Of a stretch of 64,000 nt of DNA, positions 12,062 through 22,535 are shown one piece after another. Positions within the stretch are counted from its first letter, which is position 1. Each line of letters opens with the position of its first letter. Source of the stretch: Solen grandis (lineage: Eukaryota > Mollusca > Bivalvia > Adapedonta > Solenidae); assembly GCA_021229015.1 (NCBI GenBank), contig CM037782.1:58091518-58155517 (forward strand), read 5' to 3'. A program made the position numbers and the translations under genes. The notes under the pieces are model-generated. The model searched no databases. It was not told the DNA's origin and worked only from the letters and a program-made list of their open reading frames with translations.

Positions 12062-13278
12062 TCATGAGCGCTGGAAACTGAGCATAGATAATGACTGTAC
12101 AGGTTTCGGCAGAGCCTCAAAAAATTTGAGTTCCAAACGCGTATGCGCTCTCTGTGACAGTCGATCATTCAAGTCTCCTTCTGGCCTGAACACATATAAG
12201 CAAGATCCACTCTTAAAATCTTTTCTATACAATTGATGATGTCTTTCAAAATTATCCGCATATATTCTCTGGTAGGCTTCTACATAGTTGTCACTCTTAT
12301 AATCTGGTTGTAAAGGTGCCGAGGGTGTAGACTGACTATCCACAAAGGATCCCGCGTAATTACAATTGAAATGTTGAATGTTGAATGGGTTCTTGGTGTA
12401 TTTACCGTGTACCGCTGAGGAAGACACGAGTCCGACAATCAACTGAATCGGAACGTCACATTGAAACAGGTCGTCGGTAATGAATGAATATTGTCCGCTG
12501 GGTACGGCATAGGTTTTTATCACCGATTTTGTATAGGGATACAATGCCACTGAGTTATTGAGCGTTTTGGCCTGACCAATAATCAGTTCAGGATCGACTT
12601 TTACCATAGCCACTTTTATACTCGCTTCTTGAATCACTAACTTATAGGCTTCCGTGTCAGTATCAGCGGCGAGTCTAAATACGTTTTTATTTTGCCACAA
12701 TTTCATATTGACAGGTACTCAATTCAACAGTAACCTGTCTTGTTGACACATGTCTACATGAAGGCGTCCAATGACATCAAACGTTTTACTTAGGACCGTC
12801 CATTTAGCTCTCTTATACAACCCGTTATTCGCACCCGATGGATTGGTGACATCTGGAGCATCATCATCGTCTTTCTCAAACTCCACACACTCCAAATCAT
12901 GTTGTGTAGGATTACCCATCAGTAAATCTAAGTAAGCTTTATACGCGTAATTGTTACCCACTTCATTGGTGGGGTGTTGTTGTACATTGAGACCGATTTG
13001 TGAAAACATAGTGTGTAAGATGTTGTTGGTGTCACCTACTGGAGCATCTTTTTCTAAGTTGGTTCCGTCTGACTTGACAATCTTGAATTTCACATGAAGA
13101 AATGTATTTGACAGATCGATGTAAGCAGTGGAAGTTCCAGTGATATGTTAAATTCAATTGCCGCGCCCTCAGTGAGTTGATTGACTGGTCTTTATGTCAG
13201 CCATTCTGTTTTCTGTGACCCTACATAGACTTCCGGTGGTTGAAACAAAGCGAACTTGTCACCGTGTATGTTTTCCAT
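12062..13278 (-). pseudogene. Polinton capsid-like protein (F54H12.2 type), interrupted
   Basis: Probably the double-jelly-roll major capsid protein of the element. The likely start ATG is at 13278. The first 28 codons are cut off by a stop and frame change near 13190, and a second frame change lies near 13140. The main frame then runs from about 13130 to a single in-frame TGA at 12719-12721 and continues in the same frame to 12062. Seen: FSQIGLNVQQHPTNEVGNNY, then YAYKAYLDLLMG, then GRLHVDMCQQDRLLLN just before the TGA. These match conserved blocks of the F54H12.2-like family. At least three lesions, so a dead copy. Confidence 0.75.
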
Positions 13279-13361
13279 TATGATAGTTGATCCTTCCTTT
13301 TAGGATAGGGTGCAGAATTGATCTTCTTTTTGGTTTGTTTTCGAGGTGAGGACCTGCCCTT

Positions 13362-13571
13362 CTAAACTTCCTTCAACTCCGATATTGCCAGTTCGACAGC
13401 CTGTGCTACAGGAGTAACAAATTGAATGGTCGGTTCTTTAGACGTGCCACCAGTCTGTATTTTTTCTACCACATAGTGTCCTTTGTGATTAGGACGTAGT
13501 TTTCCCTCGGCCATAAGGCGAAAATGTTGTGACCATCTGTTTGCATCCATTTTCGTAAGTGAAGTACGCAA
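13362..13571 (-). CDS. Small Polinton-associated protein, 69 residues, unknown
   Basis: An intact short frame between the capsid and the next gene, starting MRTSLTKMDANRWSQHFRLM and ending AVELAISELKEV. No motif recognised. Its position in a capsid-gene cluster suggests a virion-related role, which is inference only. Confidence 0.45.
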   Translation of the reverse strand: MRTSLTKMDANRWSQHFRLMAEGKLRPNHKGHYVVEKIQTGGTSKEPTIQFVTPVAQAVELAISELKEV

Positions 13572-13653
13572 CGTATAATATTTTTATTTGGTTCTAATAG
13601 CGTCAACTCTCCTCCCCATATAAAGCTTCGAAGTCTATCAATGTGAGTTTTCT

Positions 13654-13944
13654 TTACAGGTATGCAGTAGGGCGCAGTATATTCAAAATGTTTCTTTTTT
13701 TCTCAATACATACTCTTCGCAAGCAGGGTATCATCGTGTTTTCAACATAAGATTCTTGACACAAATCGGTACACACATACAATGTATCTGTTTTGATGTT
13801 TGATTCAAATTCAGTCAGAGCACATTCCCACTGGCCTTCTAACGTATACGATCTTGGCAATTCTATGGTAAAGTCTGTAGAGTTATTGTCGTGATGCTCT
13901 TCCATGGAGTCATCGCTGGATAGAAACAGGTAAATGTTGTCCAT
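13654..13944 (-). CDS. Polinton-associated protein, 96 residues or fragment
   Basis: Starts MDNIYLFLSSDDSMEEHHDN and contains FTIELPRSYTLEGQWECALT, a segment like the N-terminal part of proteins commonly found beside the capsid gene in animal Polinton-like elements. The frame stops after 96 codons and may be truncated. Its start overlaps the 3' end of the upstream membrane-protein gene by about 35 bp, as expected in a compact viral-type gene array. Confidence 0.5.
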   Translation of the reverse strand: MDNIYLFLSSDDSMEEHHDNNSTDFTIELPRSYTLEGQWECALTEFESNIKTDTLYVCTDLCQESYVENTMIPCLRRVCIEKKRNILNILRPTAYL

Positions 13945-14368
13945 CTTGTTGAGTAAGATGAATACTAGTCTGGCCCTTATAGGTTTTCAATGTTTTCCAG
14001 TAGGTTCGTGCTTCAGAAATAGCTTCGTCAATACGATGGGTCAATTGTTTCAAAGCAAGCCACTGATGTAATTCCAGTTGTATACCAAAAGTTGTCGCTG
14101 TCCCATTAATAAAGTGTCGTATATCTAGGAAAATGTGTCCGTTTTGATTACACAAAGTGCCATAGACATTACTCTGAAGAGGGTACTGTTTGACATAAAC
14201 GCATGCAGTATGATTGAGATTCGGTTTGATCTTTGAGACTGCTGGGTGATGATTGACGGGTAAACTAATTAAGAAAATACCAGGTACGGTACACACTAAT
14301 GTCATGATGACAACGACTATCCTTGTCATAACCCTGAAACGGTCTTTTACTTGATCATCTCCTTCCAA
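13910..14368 (-). CDS. Polinton-associated single-pass membrane protein, 152 residues, unknown
   Basis: After a charged start (MEGDDQVKDRFR) a membrane segment (IVVVIMTLVCTVPGIFLIS, about residues 17-36) is followed by an outside-type domain. That domain has cysteines in HTACVYVKQYP and YGTLCNQNG and an NGT glycosylation site. The frame is intact. Function not recognised. Confidence 0.5.
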   Translation of the reverse strand: MEGDDQVKDRFRVMTRIVVVIMTLVCTVPGIFLISLPVNHHPAVSKIKPNLNHTACVYVKQYPLQSNVYGTLCNQNGHIFLDIRHFINGTATTFGIQLELHQWLALKQLTHRIDEAISEARTYWKTLKTYKGQTSIHLTQQDGQHLPVSIQR

Positions 14369-14380
14369 ACATTCCCGAAT

Positions 14381-15994
14381 TTAAGTATGACTCGTCATGG
14401 TTAATTGTTCATGATCAAAACCTCCCTTATAAACTATAACGCGTGAGATCTTTTTCAGGAATCCACGAATCATATTTCTTGGCCAGTGAAGCCAGCGAAC
14501 AAGTACTTCCTTTTGTTTGCGACGCGTTCGTTTCTTCAGCACTTTTTCGATATTCAGTTTTTTCATCCACATTCACCGCTTGTAATTCGGGTTCATAAAA
14601 TGTTCCATCTATGACCTCACTATCCCACGCTTCCAGCTTATACACGTTTAAATTTTCTCTTTTATAACGTGACTTAACTTTAAAGAGCTCCCCGGTCCAC
14701 TTTTGAGAATATTCTCGATCAAATACACCTCTGACGTTTGATATACGTACTATTTGACCAAGTTTAAACTTGTATCTTTTTTTTTTTTTTTTTTTATTTC
14801 TTTCTTTTGACTTTTCTGTCTTAATAAGTATTGTTGTAGTCTGCTTTCGCTTTTGTTGACTTTATTCACAGATGCAGGCGCTTCATCCAGACTTCGATGT
14901 ACAGTATGACTGTAGCTGGTGACCAAGTCCTGTAATCTGTCTATATACTTTTTACTTCGTGTTTTCAGCATACGTCTAAACAGTTTGTGTTTAATCGTCT
15001 TGATGACACGTTCCGCATTGTTGGCCTAGGTTTAATTTTGTGTCACAATATGGTGAATGTTCATTCCCTTCAAAAATTTGGTGACCTCTTTGTTTTTAAA
15101 TTCTTTTCCTTTATCAGAACGTAAAGTCTTAGGTTTTCTGTGACCCTGTAATATCTTTTCTAAAGCCTGTATCACTTCCGATGCCGTTTTTGTTTTGAGA
15201 AGTTGACACCAGGTATACCTGGAAAATACATCAATGACCACCAGAACGTACTTGTAGTTGTCATTCTCCTTAGACAGAGAAACTAAATCCATAGGATCCA
15301 TGTCCCATAAATGGTCAAATCCCTGAACAACAACTCGAGACCGTGGAAAGTGTCTTCAAGCTGCACGTGTGAGGGAATATGATTCTTGGTCTTGTAGCCA
15401 TTTTCGGACCCTGTATCGTCCAATTTTGAATTTTCCTTCCGATTTAACGACTTTATACAGTTTTTCTACTCCGGCAAAACTAGCAGGATGTTTTGGATCA
15501 AAGTAAATGGATGCTAAGTACTCTTTCCAGTCCATTATATGTGGATCCACTTTTTCCGCCTTGTCGTTTTTTTTTTCAACAGGCAGACCAGGTGACCTTA
15601 ATGGTGTGTCACGCTTAACAATAAGCGAGATGGGTAAATGTATCTCTTTAAGACCCTCGTGAAATTCTCTAGACCCAACAGGCGTGAAATGTTTGTGTTG
15701 ATATTGTGTACCTTTCATCAAATCCACAATATAAGATCCAGGTATTGTAGTCCCTTTATAAACGAGTTCACCTCTGTCGTTCCATAGAAATGTACGCCCG
15801 GGGTCACGAATTATATAAGTAAGTATGGCTTTTGCCTTTTGTTGATATCGTTTGGGTAATACGTCTACTATAGCTTCAGCAGTCAAGCCAATTGGTGAAT
15901 TTGAGGTTTCCGACTGTGTTGTTGTCTGCTTGTGGTCTAACAATCGTTGATATTTGTCATATGGTATCAGAATCGATTTTTGTATATTCTTCAT
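14381..15994 (-). pseudogene. Polinton/retroviral-type integrase, broken
   Basis: DDE integrase that would insert the element. The N-terminal part (15994-15356, 212 codons) includes KAILTYIIRDPGRTFLWNDR and a C-terminal YFDPKHPASFAGVEKLYKVV segment. An in-frame TGA at 15356-15358 separates it from the catalytic core (15301-15032), where LVSLSKENDNYKYVLVVIDV and TLRSDKGKEFKNKEV carry catalytic aspartates. Two further stops follow near 15026-15034, within the region before the third acidic residue. The C-terminal part is spread over frames at 14971-14750, 14645-14427 and 14572-14381. It includes a chromodomain-like patch (EVLVRWLHWP; KKYDSWIPEKDL) and is shifted at least at a poly-T run near 14779. 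Confidence 0.8.
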
Positions 15995-16317
15995 TTTATA
16001 AAGTCACGCAGGGCGGGCTCTATGGATTTCAACAGTTGGGCAATGACTGCTCCTTGTCTACACAATAGTTCCTTCTTTTTCTTACTGGTAATCTTTGTAT
16101 CACCAATACGTCTGATAATGTTTCTGTGTTTCTTGAGTTTTGGTTTATGCGACGGTGTGATTGGAAGTACGCTTTGGAGTAAATTGACTACCACTTGAGT
16201 CAGCGCTCTCAACTGATCGTTGGTAATGGTATCTAAAAGTTGTTTTCTTTGTTGTTTAGATGTGGTATGCATCACGAGCTGTAAATAGTTCCAATGTTTT
16301 GTGACGAGACGACTCAT
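15991..16317 (-). CDS. Small basic Polinton-associated protein, 108 residues
   Basis: Intact, lysine/arginine-rich frame (PSHKPKLKKHRNIIRRIGDT, then KITSKKKKELLCRQG). Proteins of this length and composition commonly precede the integrase gene in animal Polinton-like elements; a DNA-condensing role is often supposed but is inference here. Its end overlaps the start of the integrase frame by four bases. Confidence 0.55.
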   Translation of the reverse strand: MSRLVTKHWNYLQLVMHTTSKQQRKQLLDTITNDQLRALTQVVVNLLQSVLPITPSHKPKLKKHRNIIRRIGDTKITSKKKKELLCRQGAVIAQLLKSIEPALRDFIK

Positions 16318-16389
16318 CTTTATTATATCAGATCAAGACCTCCCCTTATAACCTTGTGTAGACAATTGGATCTTCCCCAGGAAACACGT

Positions 16390-16489
16390 NNNNNNNNNNN
16401 NNNNNNNNNNNNNNNNNNNNNNNNNNNNNNNNNNNNNNNNNNNNNNNNNNNNNNNNNNNNNNNNNNNNNNNNNNNNNNNNNNNNNNNNN
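16390..16489. other. Assembly gap (100 N)
   Basis: A run of exactly 100 N, a conventional placeholder of unknown true length. It falls between the Polinton remnant and the LINE, so the two may not be truly adjacent. Confidence 1.
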
Positions 16490-16499
16490 GTATATAATT

Positions 16500-16612
16500 T
16501 TTGACTGTTATTAGTGTATAAGAAGGACAAGAATTGAAATAGATTTCATTTGGTTTACCAACAAGCATTTTGAATAGTCGAGCGTGCTGTCCTCTGACAG
16601 CTCTTGTTCAGA
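16500..16612 (-). repeat. Fragment of hairpin-ended repeat family D
   Basis: The sequence ending GAATAGTCGAGCGTGCTGTC and CTCTGACAGCTCTT is the reverse complement of the family D 5' end seen at 58853 and 59265, including about 70 bp of inner sequence. The LINE remnant begins next to it. Confidence 0.8.
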
Positions 16613-18660
16613 ATTAGGATCGAATATATTTAAAACTGAAAATTATAGTGTTGAAGATTTCTGTTCTAATCATGATTTTAATAACCTCATCGATAGTGAT
16701 GATTTAGATAAACATGTAACAGTACAAGAAGTTTCGGATGCAGTTAAAACGTTAAAAGACCAATAAAGCAATGGGATGTGATTTCATTTTGAATGAATAT
16801 ATATTCTCCACTATAGATATTTTAGTGCACCATATAGTGGACATTGTCAATGCAATTCTTGATTCGGGGGTTTTCCCAGATAAATGGACGGAAGGGGTTA
16901 TTGTTCCCCTACACAAGAAGGGCGATAGGGATAAAGTTAATAATTATAGTGGAATCACTTTATTGAGCTGTCTTTCAAAACTGTTTACTACTATTTTAAA
17001 TAGACGTATTATGTCTTTCTGTGATAATAACGATAATATTTCTGATGCCAGTTTGGTTTTAGAAAAGGTCGTTCAACTACTGATGCTATGTTTTATTGTA
17101 TATTTAGTTCAGAATTATGTTAATGAGAATAAAAGATTATATTGTGTTTTTTGTCGATACGGAAAAATGTTTTGACTCTATTTATAGAAATGCTTTGTGG
17201 GTAAAGATGTTTAAAACGGGTATACAGGGGAATATGTTAAGAATAATCAAAGATATGTATAATAAAGTGAAATCGTATGTCCGACATTGTAATTCTTATT
17301 CGATTTTTTTTAATACGCCATCGGCTTGAGGCGGCAAGGGGAGACTTTATCACCGATATTATTTTCTCTTTTTGTGGATGATTTAGCTTTATTTACAAGA
17401 AGGTATACAATCTGGTTTATCCATAGATGATATGAAAATAATGATGCTCTTATTTGCGGATGATATGGTTATTTTTGGTGAAACTCCACAAGAATTACAG
17501 AATAATTTGAACTTGTTACATGATTATTGTAAAACATGCGGATTAGAGGTAAATACTGATAAAACAAAAACTATGGTGTTTAGGAAAAGGGGTCCTTTGT
17601 TACAATCTGAAAATTGGTCATTTGGAGGGGTTAATTTGGAGACAGTTGACAGTTTTAATTATTTAGGTACAGTTTTTAGTTTTACGGGGAATTTTTCTCT
17701 TAATCAAGAATATTTGGCTGGGAAAGCTCTAAAGGCTTTGAATGTTTTATTAGTTAACTGTGGTAAATATAAATTAAGACCTAAAACTTTGTGTCAACTG
17801 TTTGATTCCTTTGTAGGTTCAATGTTAAATTATTCTGCTGTATTATGGGGTTTTTCAAAATCAAAAGAAATAGAAAGAATCCACTTTAAATTTTGTAAAA
17901 GTGTTCTTTAAGTTAAAAAATCGACCAGTTCAATGGGGGTTTATGGAGAATTAGGACGATATCCTCTTTATATCAATAGGTACGTATCTATCATTAAATA
18001 TTGGTTTACGCTTTTGGACACAAACAATATCATCCTAAATCGTATATATTTAATGGCTTTTAATGATTGTTCAAATGGTCACTCTAACTGGGTACATAAT
18101 GTTAAAAATATTGTGTGAACACGGTTTTACATATGTTTGGGATTCTCCCGAAAAGGTTGATGTTAAAAGGTTATTGTTGTGTTTAAACAAAGGTTAATTG
18201 ATAATTTCATACAAAATTGGATGTCAAAAAAGGTAACAAGTAGTGTTCTAGAAGTATATCCCTCTGTTAAACCTACATTTGTTTATGAAACATATCTAGA
18301 TGTTCTTCCAGCATCACTTCGTTTTTTTCTTAACAAAAATTAGATTAAGTTCTCATTCGTTAAGGATACACACAGGCAGATACTCTAGAAATAGACTAGT
18401 ACAAGAAGAGAGATTATGTCAGTGTTGTTCAATGAGAGAATAGAGACTGAATTTCATTTTATACTAGTCTGTCCTACGTATAAAGAAATTAGAGAAAAAA
18501 ATTATTAAATTGTATTTTTATAATCCGACCGAGTTAAAATTCATTGAACTGTTGAAAAGTGAAAGTAGGTCTGTCCTTTTTAATTTATCCATTTACGTTA
18601 AAATTTCTTTAGAATCCAGAGACAATATTTTGAACAATTTGAACAATTTGAAATAAGTAT
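16613..18660 (+). mobile_element. Non-LTR retrotransposon (LINE), reverse-transcriptase remnant
   Basis: Plus-strand fragments of a LINE polymerase that copies RNA into DNA at the target site. Seen in order: DKWTEGVIVPLHKKGD and NNYSGITLLSCLSKLFTTIL (about 16885-17010), a palm motif in VFFVDTEKCFDSIY (17140-17185), the catalytic box LFADDMVIFGE (17447-17480), and thumb sequence to 17911. A further C-terminal fragment lies at 17933-18118. Frames shift several times and carry stops, so the copy is dead. The endonuclease end is missing or in the gap. The clade cannot be settled from this. Confidence 0.85.
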
Positions 18661-19296
18661 AAAGCATTTAGAGGTTTGTCCTCTTTTCTTCCATTTTTCA
18701 TCCATTATTATTTTATTTCATTCATTTTATTTATTTTTCCCCATGTTATTTTCCTTTACTAAATCTCATATTGGGTCTCTTTTTTCAATTACTATAAGGA
18801 TATCATGGATTTTGAAATATGTCATAATTTGGTCAATCTAATCAAAAACACACACACACACATTTGTTATAAGAGCAAATATATCAATGTTAAATTTGAT
18901 ATTTTTTAATTTTTTTTAAACTATATTATTCAAAGGGTATTATGCTAAACTAGTACTATATTTGAATGTGCATGTATTGATTTTGACGATGTAATTTTTA
19001 CAAGTCAATAAAATATATATTCTTTTCTGTTCTATATACGCATATGTTTATAGAAAACCGTATGATATATAAATATATCGCCGCTTTCTTAAAGTTAATC
19101 TTTTCTAAAATTTGAGATATCCCATTTAATTGTATATTTATGTTGCAAGCATTTGTCACATACAAAATGAACAAAATAACTTTATTTTAATTTCGTGAGA
19201 ATATACATATCATCGGCTGCTTTCATTAGATTCATAAATAGACGATAAAATAGATATGAATACATGTTATAAATCACACAACTCTATTTTTTACAG
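18661..19296. other. Spacer between LINE and NXPE gene
   Basis: AT-rich, with a short CA run near 18848-18861. No gene seen; the last bases are intron or 5' flank of the NXPE gene. Confidence 0.5.
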
Positions 19297-19308
19297 GTAT
19301 CATTAAAC

Positions 19309-20967
19309 ATGACTACTGCGCCACAAAATGGAATTTCAAAGAAAACATCGCAAGTGAAGATCTTCATTTGTGGGCTTGGCGTGTTTGTACTAGTTTGTGT
19401 CTACCTTGTTCGAGATGCTCCGGTCATATCAGCAGCTTCGTTTAGTTCCAGTACAATCACTGACGAGGATGCGCATAATCAGGTGTCTAATACGTCTGTA
19501 CAAACTAATGACATTGATGGAACTAATTATCTTCAGCTCTGTCAAAGTATTACCAGTAACTCTGTGATGTCTAGCCCGAATCTTTCACGTTTGGAATTGA
19601 TAGAGAACAATGACACTATCACAGTGAGAATAATCACGTACGACACCCAGAACAAGCCACAGTTACGTGGGGGCGACGTGATTCTCCTCTGGGCAACCTC
19701 GGTCAGTGGAGACCGGGTAGCCGGGCGGGTGGTGGACCACGGAAACGGGACGTATACAGGATATGTTAAAGTTTTCTGGACGACAAAAACTGTCATTAGA
19801 GCGAAAATAGCGGCAACATTGCAAAGTGGATGCTTGAAAGAAAATGCTCGTAAACTGTATGGCAACGCTGTCTTCGCAACAAAAAGACCCTGGGGTATAC
19901 TTGGTACGTTTCAAAACGGAAAGAAAAAGGAAAAAACACGCTGTGGTGCCAACCCCCATATACATGGGTTCTCAGAATTGTGCAATTTTACCGCCCTAAA
20001 CGGCCATCTACCATGGTATTGTGGGAAACCAACGGATAAACTCTTGACCTGCGCAAATGTAAATACGTTTGGAACAGGCCATTTTGGTATACCTGAGGGT
20101 GTTAAAGCCGAACACAGAATCAAAAACGAAATTTATGGAGTTTTGAAACAAACGTTAGAACTTGACAATGTACAGAAGACAAATATAGAAACATCTCAAA
20201 AATGTTCAACACGCCCAAAATCGGACACATGGACAGAAACGCAACCATCTGGTTTTTGGTCTGATTCAGTGTGGAATTTTGTAAATTGTCAAGGACTGTC
20301 TGTCCATACAGTTGAAAACTATAGGGCGTGTCTTAAAAACAAAAAGCTTATGTTTTTAGGAGATTCTACATTAAGGCAATATGCAGAGTATTTTATTGAG
20401 CGTGTTTTACATATTGGCAAAATGGATCTTAAAAATGTGTTACGTAGTGGTTGGGCATATCAAAGAAATAAGGTACTTTCTAATTACGGAATTTATATAT
20501 ACTGCATGTCGCATGCAATGCCGTTTCATAATCCTCAATTACCGTCCAAAGGTATCGTGACACTTTCAGATGACCTATATGCTTTAGCTAGAGACGCATC
20601 TTTGGGTGATTCCTTGTTTATTATTTTACATTTCAATGCCCACTTCCAGGCGTACCCTGCGGCTGAATTCCAGAAGAGAATTCACAGTGTGGTTCAGGCT
20701 TTGAAATATTTACTGACTGTTAAACCGAAAGTAACTGTCCTTTATAAAGGACCACAGGTTGCAATAGACACCAATCGATGGTTTGACCCTCATATGTCGT
20801 TAATTTATAAGGACATTGTGTTTAGGGAGTTTCGAGACCTTCGAGATAAAGTCATCTTCCTGGATATTTGGACACTAACGACTGCGCACAATAGTGAGGA
20901 CGTCCATCCGGCCAACGCAGCCTTCACGAGTCAGATCCAACAATTAATGTCCTATATCTGTGATTAG
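19309..20967 (+). CDS. NXPE family (neurexophilin and PC-esterase domain) membrane protein
   Basis: Complete 552-residue frame in one exon. A consensus acceptor (TTTTTTACAG) ends at 19296, 12 bases before the ATG, so an upstream non-coding exon is likely; the ATG has A at -3. Seen: a short inside tail, one membrane segment (about residues 17-34) giving a type II protein of the secretory pathway, and a neurexophilin-like Ig/filamin domain around GGDVILLWATSVSGDRVAG (about 120-165). A cysteine-rich linker and a C-terminal PC-esterase domain follow, with GDSTLRQYAEYF (G351, D352, S353) and the closing DVHP pair (D531, H533). The catalytic Ser and Asp-x-x-His/DxH-type residues are therefore present, as in active SGNH-like enzymes. 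The natural substrate is unknown; the family is uncharacterised in molluscs. Confidence 0.92.
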   Translation: MTTAPQNGISKKTSQVKIFICGLGVFVLVCVYLVRDAPVISAASFSSSTITDEDAHNQVSNTSVQTNDIDGTNYLQLCQSITSNSVMSSPNLSRLELIENNDTITVRIITYDTQNKPQLRGGDVILLWATSVSGDRVAGRVVDHGNGTYTGYVKVFWTTKTVIRAKIAATLQSGCLKENARKLYGNAVFATKRPWGILGTFQNGKKKEKTRCGANPHIHGFSELCNFTALNGHLPWYCGKPTDKLLTCANVNTFGTGHFGIPEGVKAEHRIKNEIYGVLKQTLELDNVQKTNIETSQKCSTRPKSDTWTETQPSGFWSDSVWNFVNCQGLSVHTVENYRACLKNKKLMFLGDSTLRQYAEYFIERVLHIGKMDLKNVLRSGWAYQRNKVLSNYGIYIYCMSHAMPFHNPQLPSKGIVTLSDDLYALARDASLGDSLFIILHFNAHFQAYPAAEFQKRIHSVVQALKYLLTVKPKVTVLYKGPQVAIDTNRWFDPHMSLIYKDIVFREFRDLRDKVIFLDIWTLTTAHNSEDVHPANAAFTSQIQQLMSYICD

Positions 20968-21228
20968 TTGATAAGGCTCGAATATTTACATCGGTATTTT
21001 AATTTTGCAAAATATTGAAGAAGATTGTGATAAAAGTTACCTCACCGACTAGCTTTATTTCTTATATAATTATTTCATACGGGAATCAAAAATAACTAAA
21101 TTTTTATTTACAGAATCAGTTAGTGCCACATTGAATGTCGCGTGTCGCTTGACAAACGCCAATTGTAAATGACACAAGACAATATGAAACAACACATCAC
21201 ATTATAGTTAGTGCGCGCAAATGTCGCG

Positions 21229-21286
<58 letters not shown>

Positions 21287-22254
21287 CAATAAATGAATAA
21301 ATGTCGAGCGTCGTTTCCAATTGTCGTGCGTCGCGTTGCATTGTCGTGTGTCGTAATATAACACATATTTATAGGTACATCCCTTGATTTTGTCGTGCTA
21401 ATATCGTGCATCTCGTCGTGGAAAGATCGACAAACGACAATTGTAAAATACACACGATAACATAAAACGACACACATAATAGCGCGCAAATGTCGTGTGA
21501 CTCGTTACTGTTTAATCGCGACACACGTCATTGTAAAAAAAACGCACAATGCACCGCGATACAAAATGCGGCATGACACCCGACATATGCAAGTAACTTT
21601 CTAGTGTCTACCAGTGTCTATACGATGATCGCGTACTGTTTAATAAGCGCACCGTTATGAACGGTGACATAGTTAAAAATCTTCTGTGAAAGAAACGAAA
21701 AATTAGCGCACCGGTAAACACATAATATTTGCATATGCTTGCATATTACTAGCTCTAAGATAGTTGGTGGGCTTTGCAAATAATTTCATGTCCCACAAGT
21801 TTATCATACAATATTAAAGATATACTGCTAGAAAAGTATTTTTTATCAAAACACCAAATAGTTTGAGACTGTAGTGACCAGTGGTGCTACTCCTGATAAG
21901 CCCTGCCTACTGGCGTGGCCAGCATCAATGCATGAAACCCTCACAGACTAGACTGTTAGATCTTAGGAGTTAAAATATATGTATGAATCAAGTATGCTAT
22001 TTTATAGTAAGTGTATAATAAATGTACAAAAAACCAACCCGTCTTTGGGTCCAGACTTATTTCTTTATACAAGGATCTAAGTGTATACAATTCACCACAT
22101 ACCCACAAGTGGAAAACATTACAGAGACTTGTAGAAAGAAATGTCAAAAACATAATAAATCAATATATGTGTATTGTTTCTCTGACCATCATTAAATGCA
22201 ATAAGATTATTTTCTGAATATCTTTCAATGTCATGCTTCCTTGAATTAATACAT
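20968..22254. other. NXPE downstream region with CpG-rich palindromic repeat
   Basis: No gene seen. From about 21120 to 21560 the words TGTCGTG, TGTCGCG and CGACAATTGTAAA recur on both strands around a long (TA)n core, unlike the CpG-poor surroundings. The rest (21570-22254) is plain AT-rich sequence. Confidence 0.5.
21233..21284. repeat. (TA)n microsatellite
   Basis: About 26 perfect TA units at the centre of a region of inverted TGTCGTG-type words. Confidence 0.95.
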
Positions 22255-22535
22255 CTGTTTGTTAGTATTTGGGTATTAACGTCTTAATCATTAGGAGACG
22301 ATGTCTACGTGAGACAGATACAGTGCTGCCACACTACAGTATCACGCCGTAGACATGTGGCATGATAACACATCCAGTCACATTTTCCTGACACCGGACC
22401 AACCATTTATGCTGAGCACCAAGAAGGGAGCTATACAAGTACCATTTTTACGACATGCATCGCAAGGATCTAACCAATGACCGCCCAATCAAAGGTGGAC
22501 AATCTAACGATACAGTCACCGGGACCGGTATGTCA
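22255..22535 (-). mobile_element. tRNA-derived SINE-1 copy, near full length
   Basis: Reverse-oriented copy of the SINE at 6231: tail side TGTTTGTTAG...TTAACGTC, body with TGCTGCCACACTACAGTATC, and a diverged tRNA head ending near ACCGGGACCGG. More mutated than the 6231 copy. Confidence 0.8.

Larger units (their letters stand above)
11590..16320 (-). mobile_element. Polinton/Maverick-like element, degraded and incomplete
   Basis: A block of minus-strand reading frames unlike the host genes. In transcription order: small basic protein, integrase with chromodomain-like end, membrane protein, two small proteins, double-jelly-roll-type capsid (F54H12.2-like), adenain-type cysteine protease. This combination is typical of Polintons and related adintovirus-like elements. 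Several genes carry stops or frameshifts, so the copy is not intact. No DNA polymerase B or packaging ATPase frame is seen. The upstream side runs into the assembly gap, so the missing genes may be deleted or hidden. Terminal inverted repeats were not found. Confidence 0.85.

Noticed and set aside
16613..18660. LINE and Polinton as one composite element
   Set aside because: Opposite strands, unrelated gene sets and an assembly gap between them.
19542..20123. Minus-strand frames opposite the NXPE gene
   Set aside because: Antisense shadows of the NXPE coding sequence, with no family resemblance.
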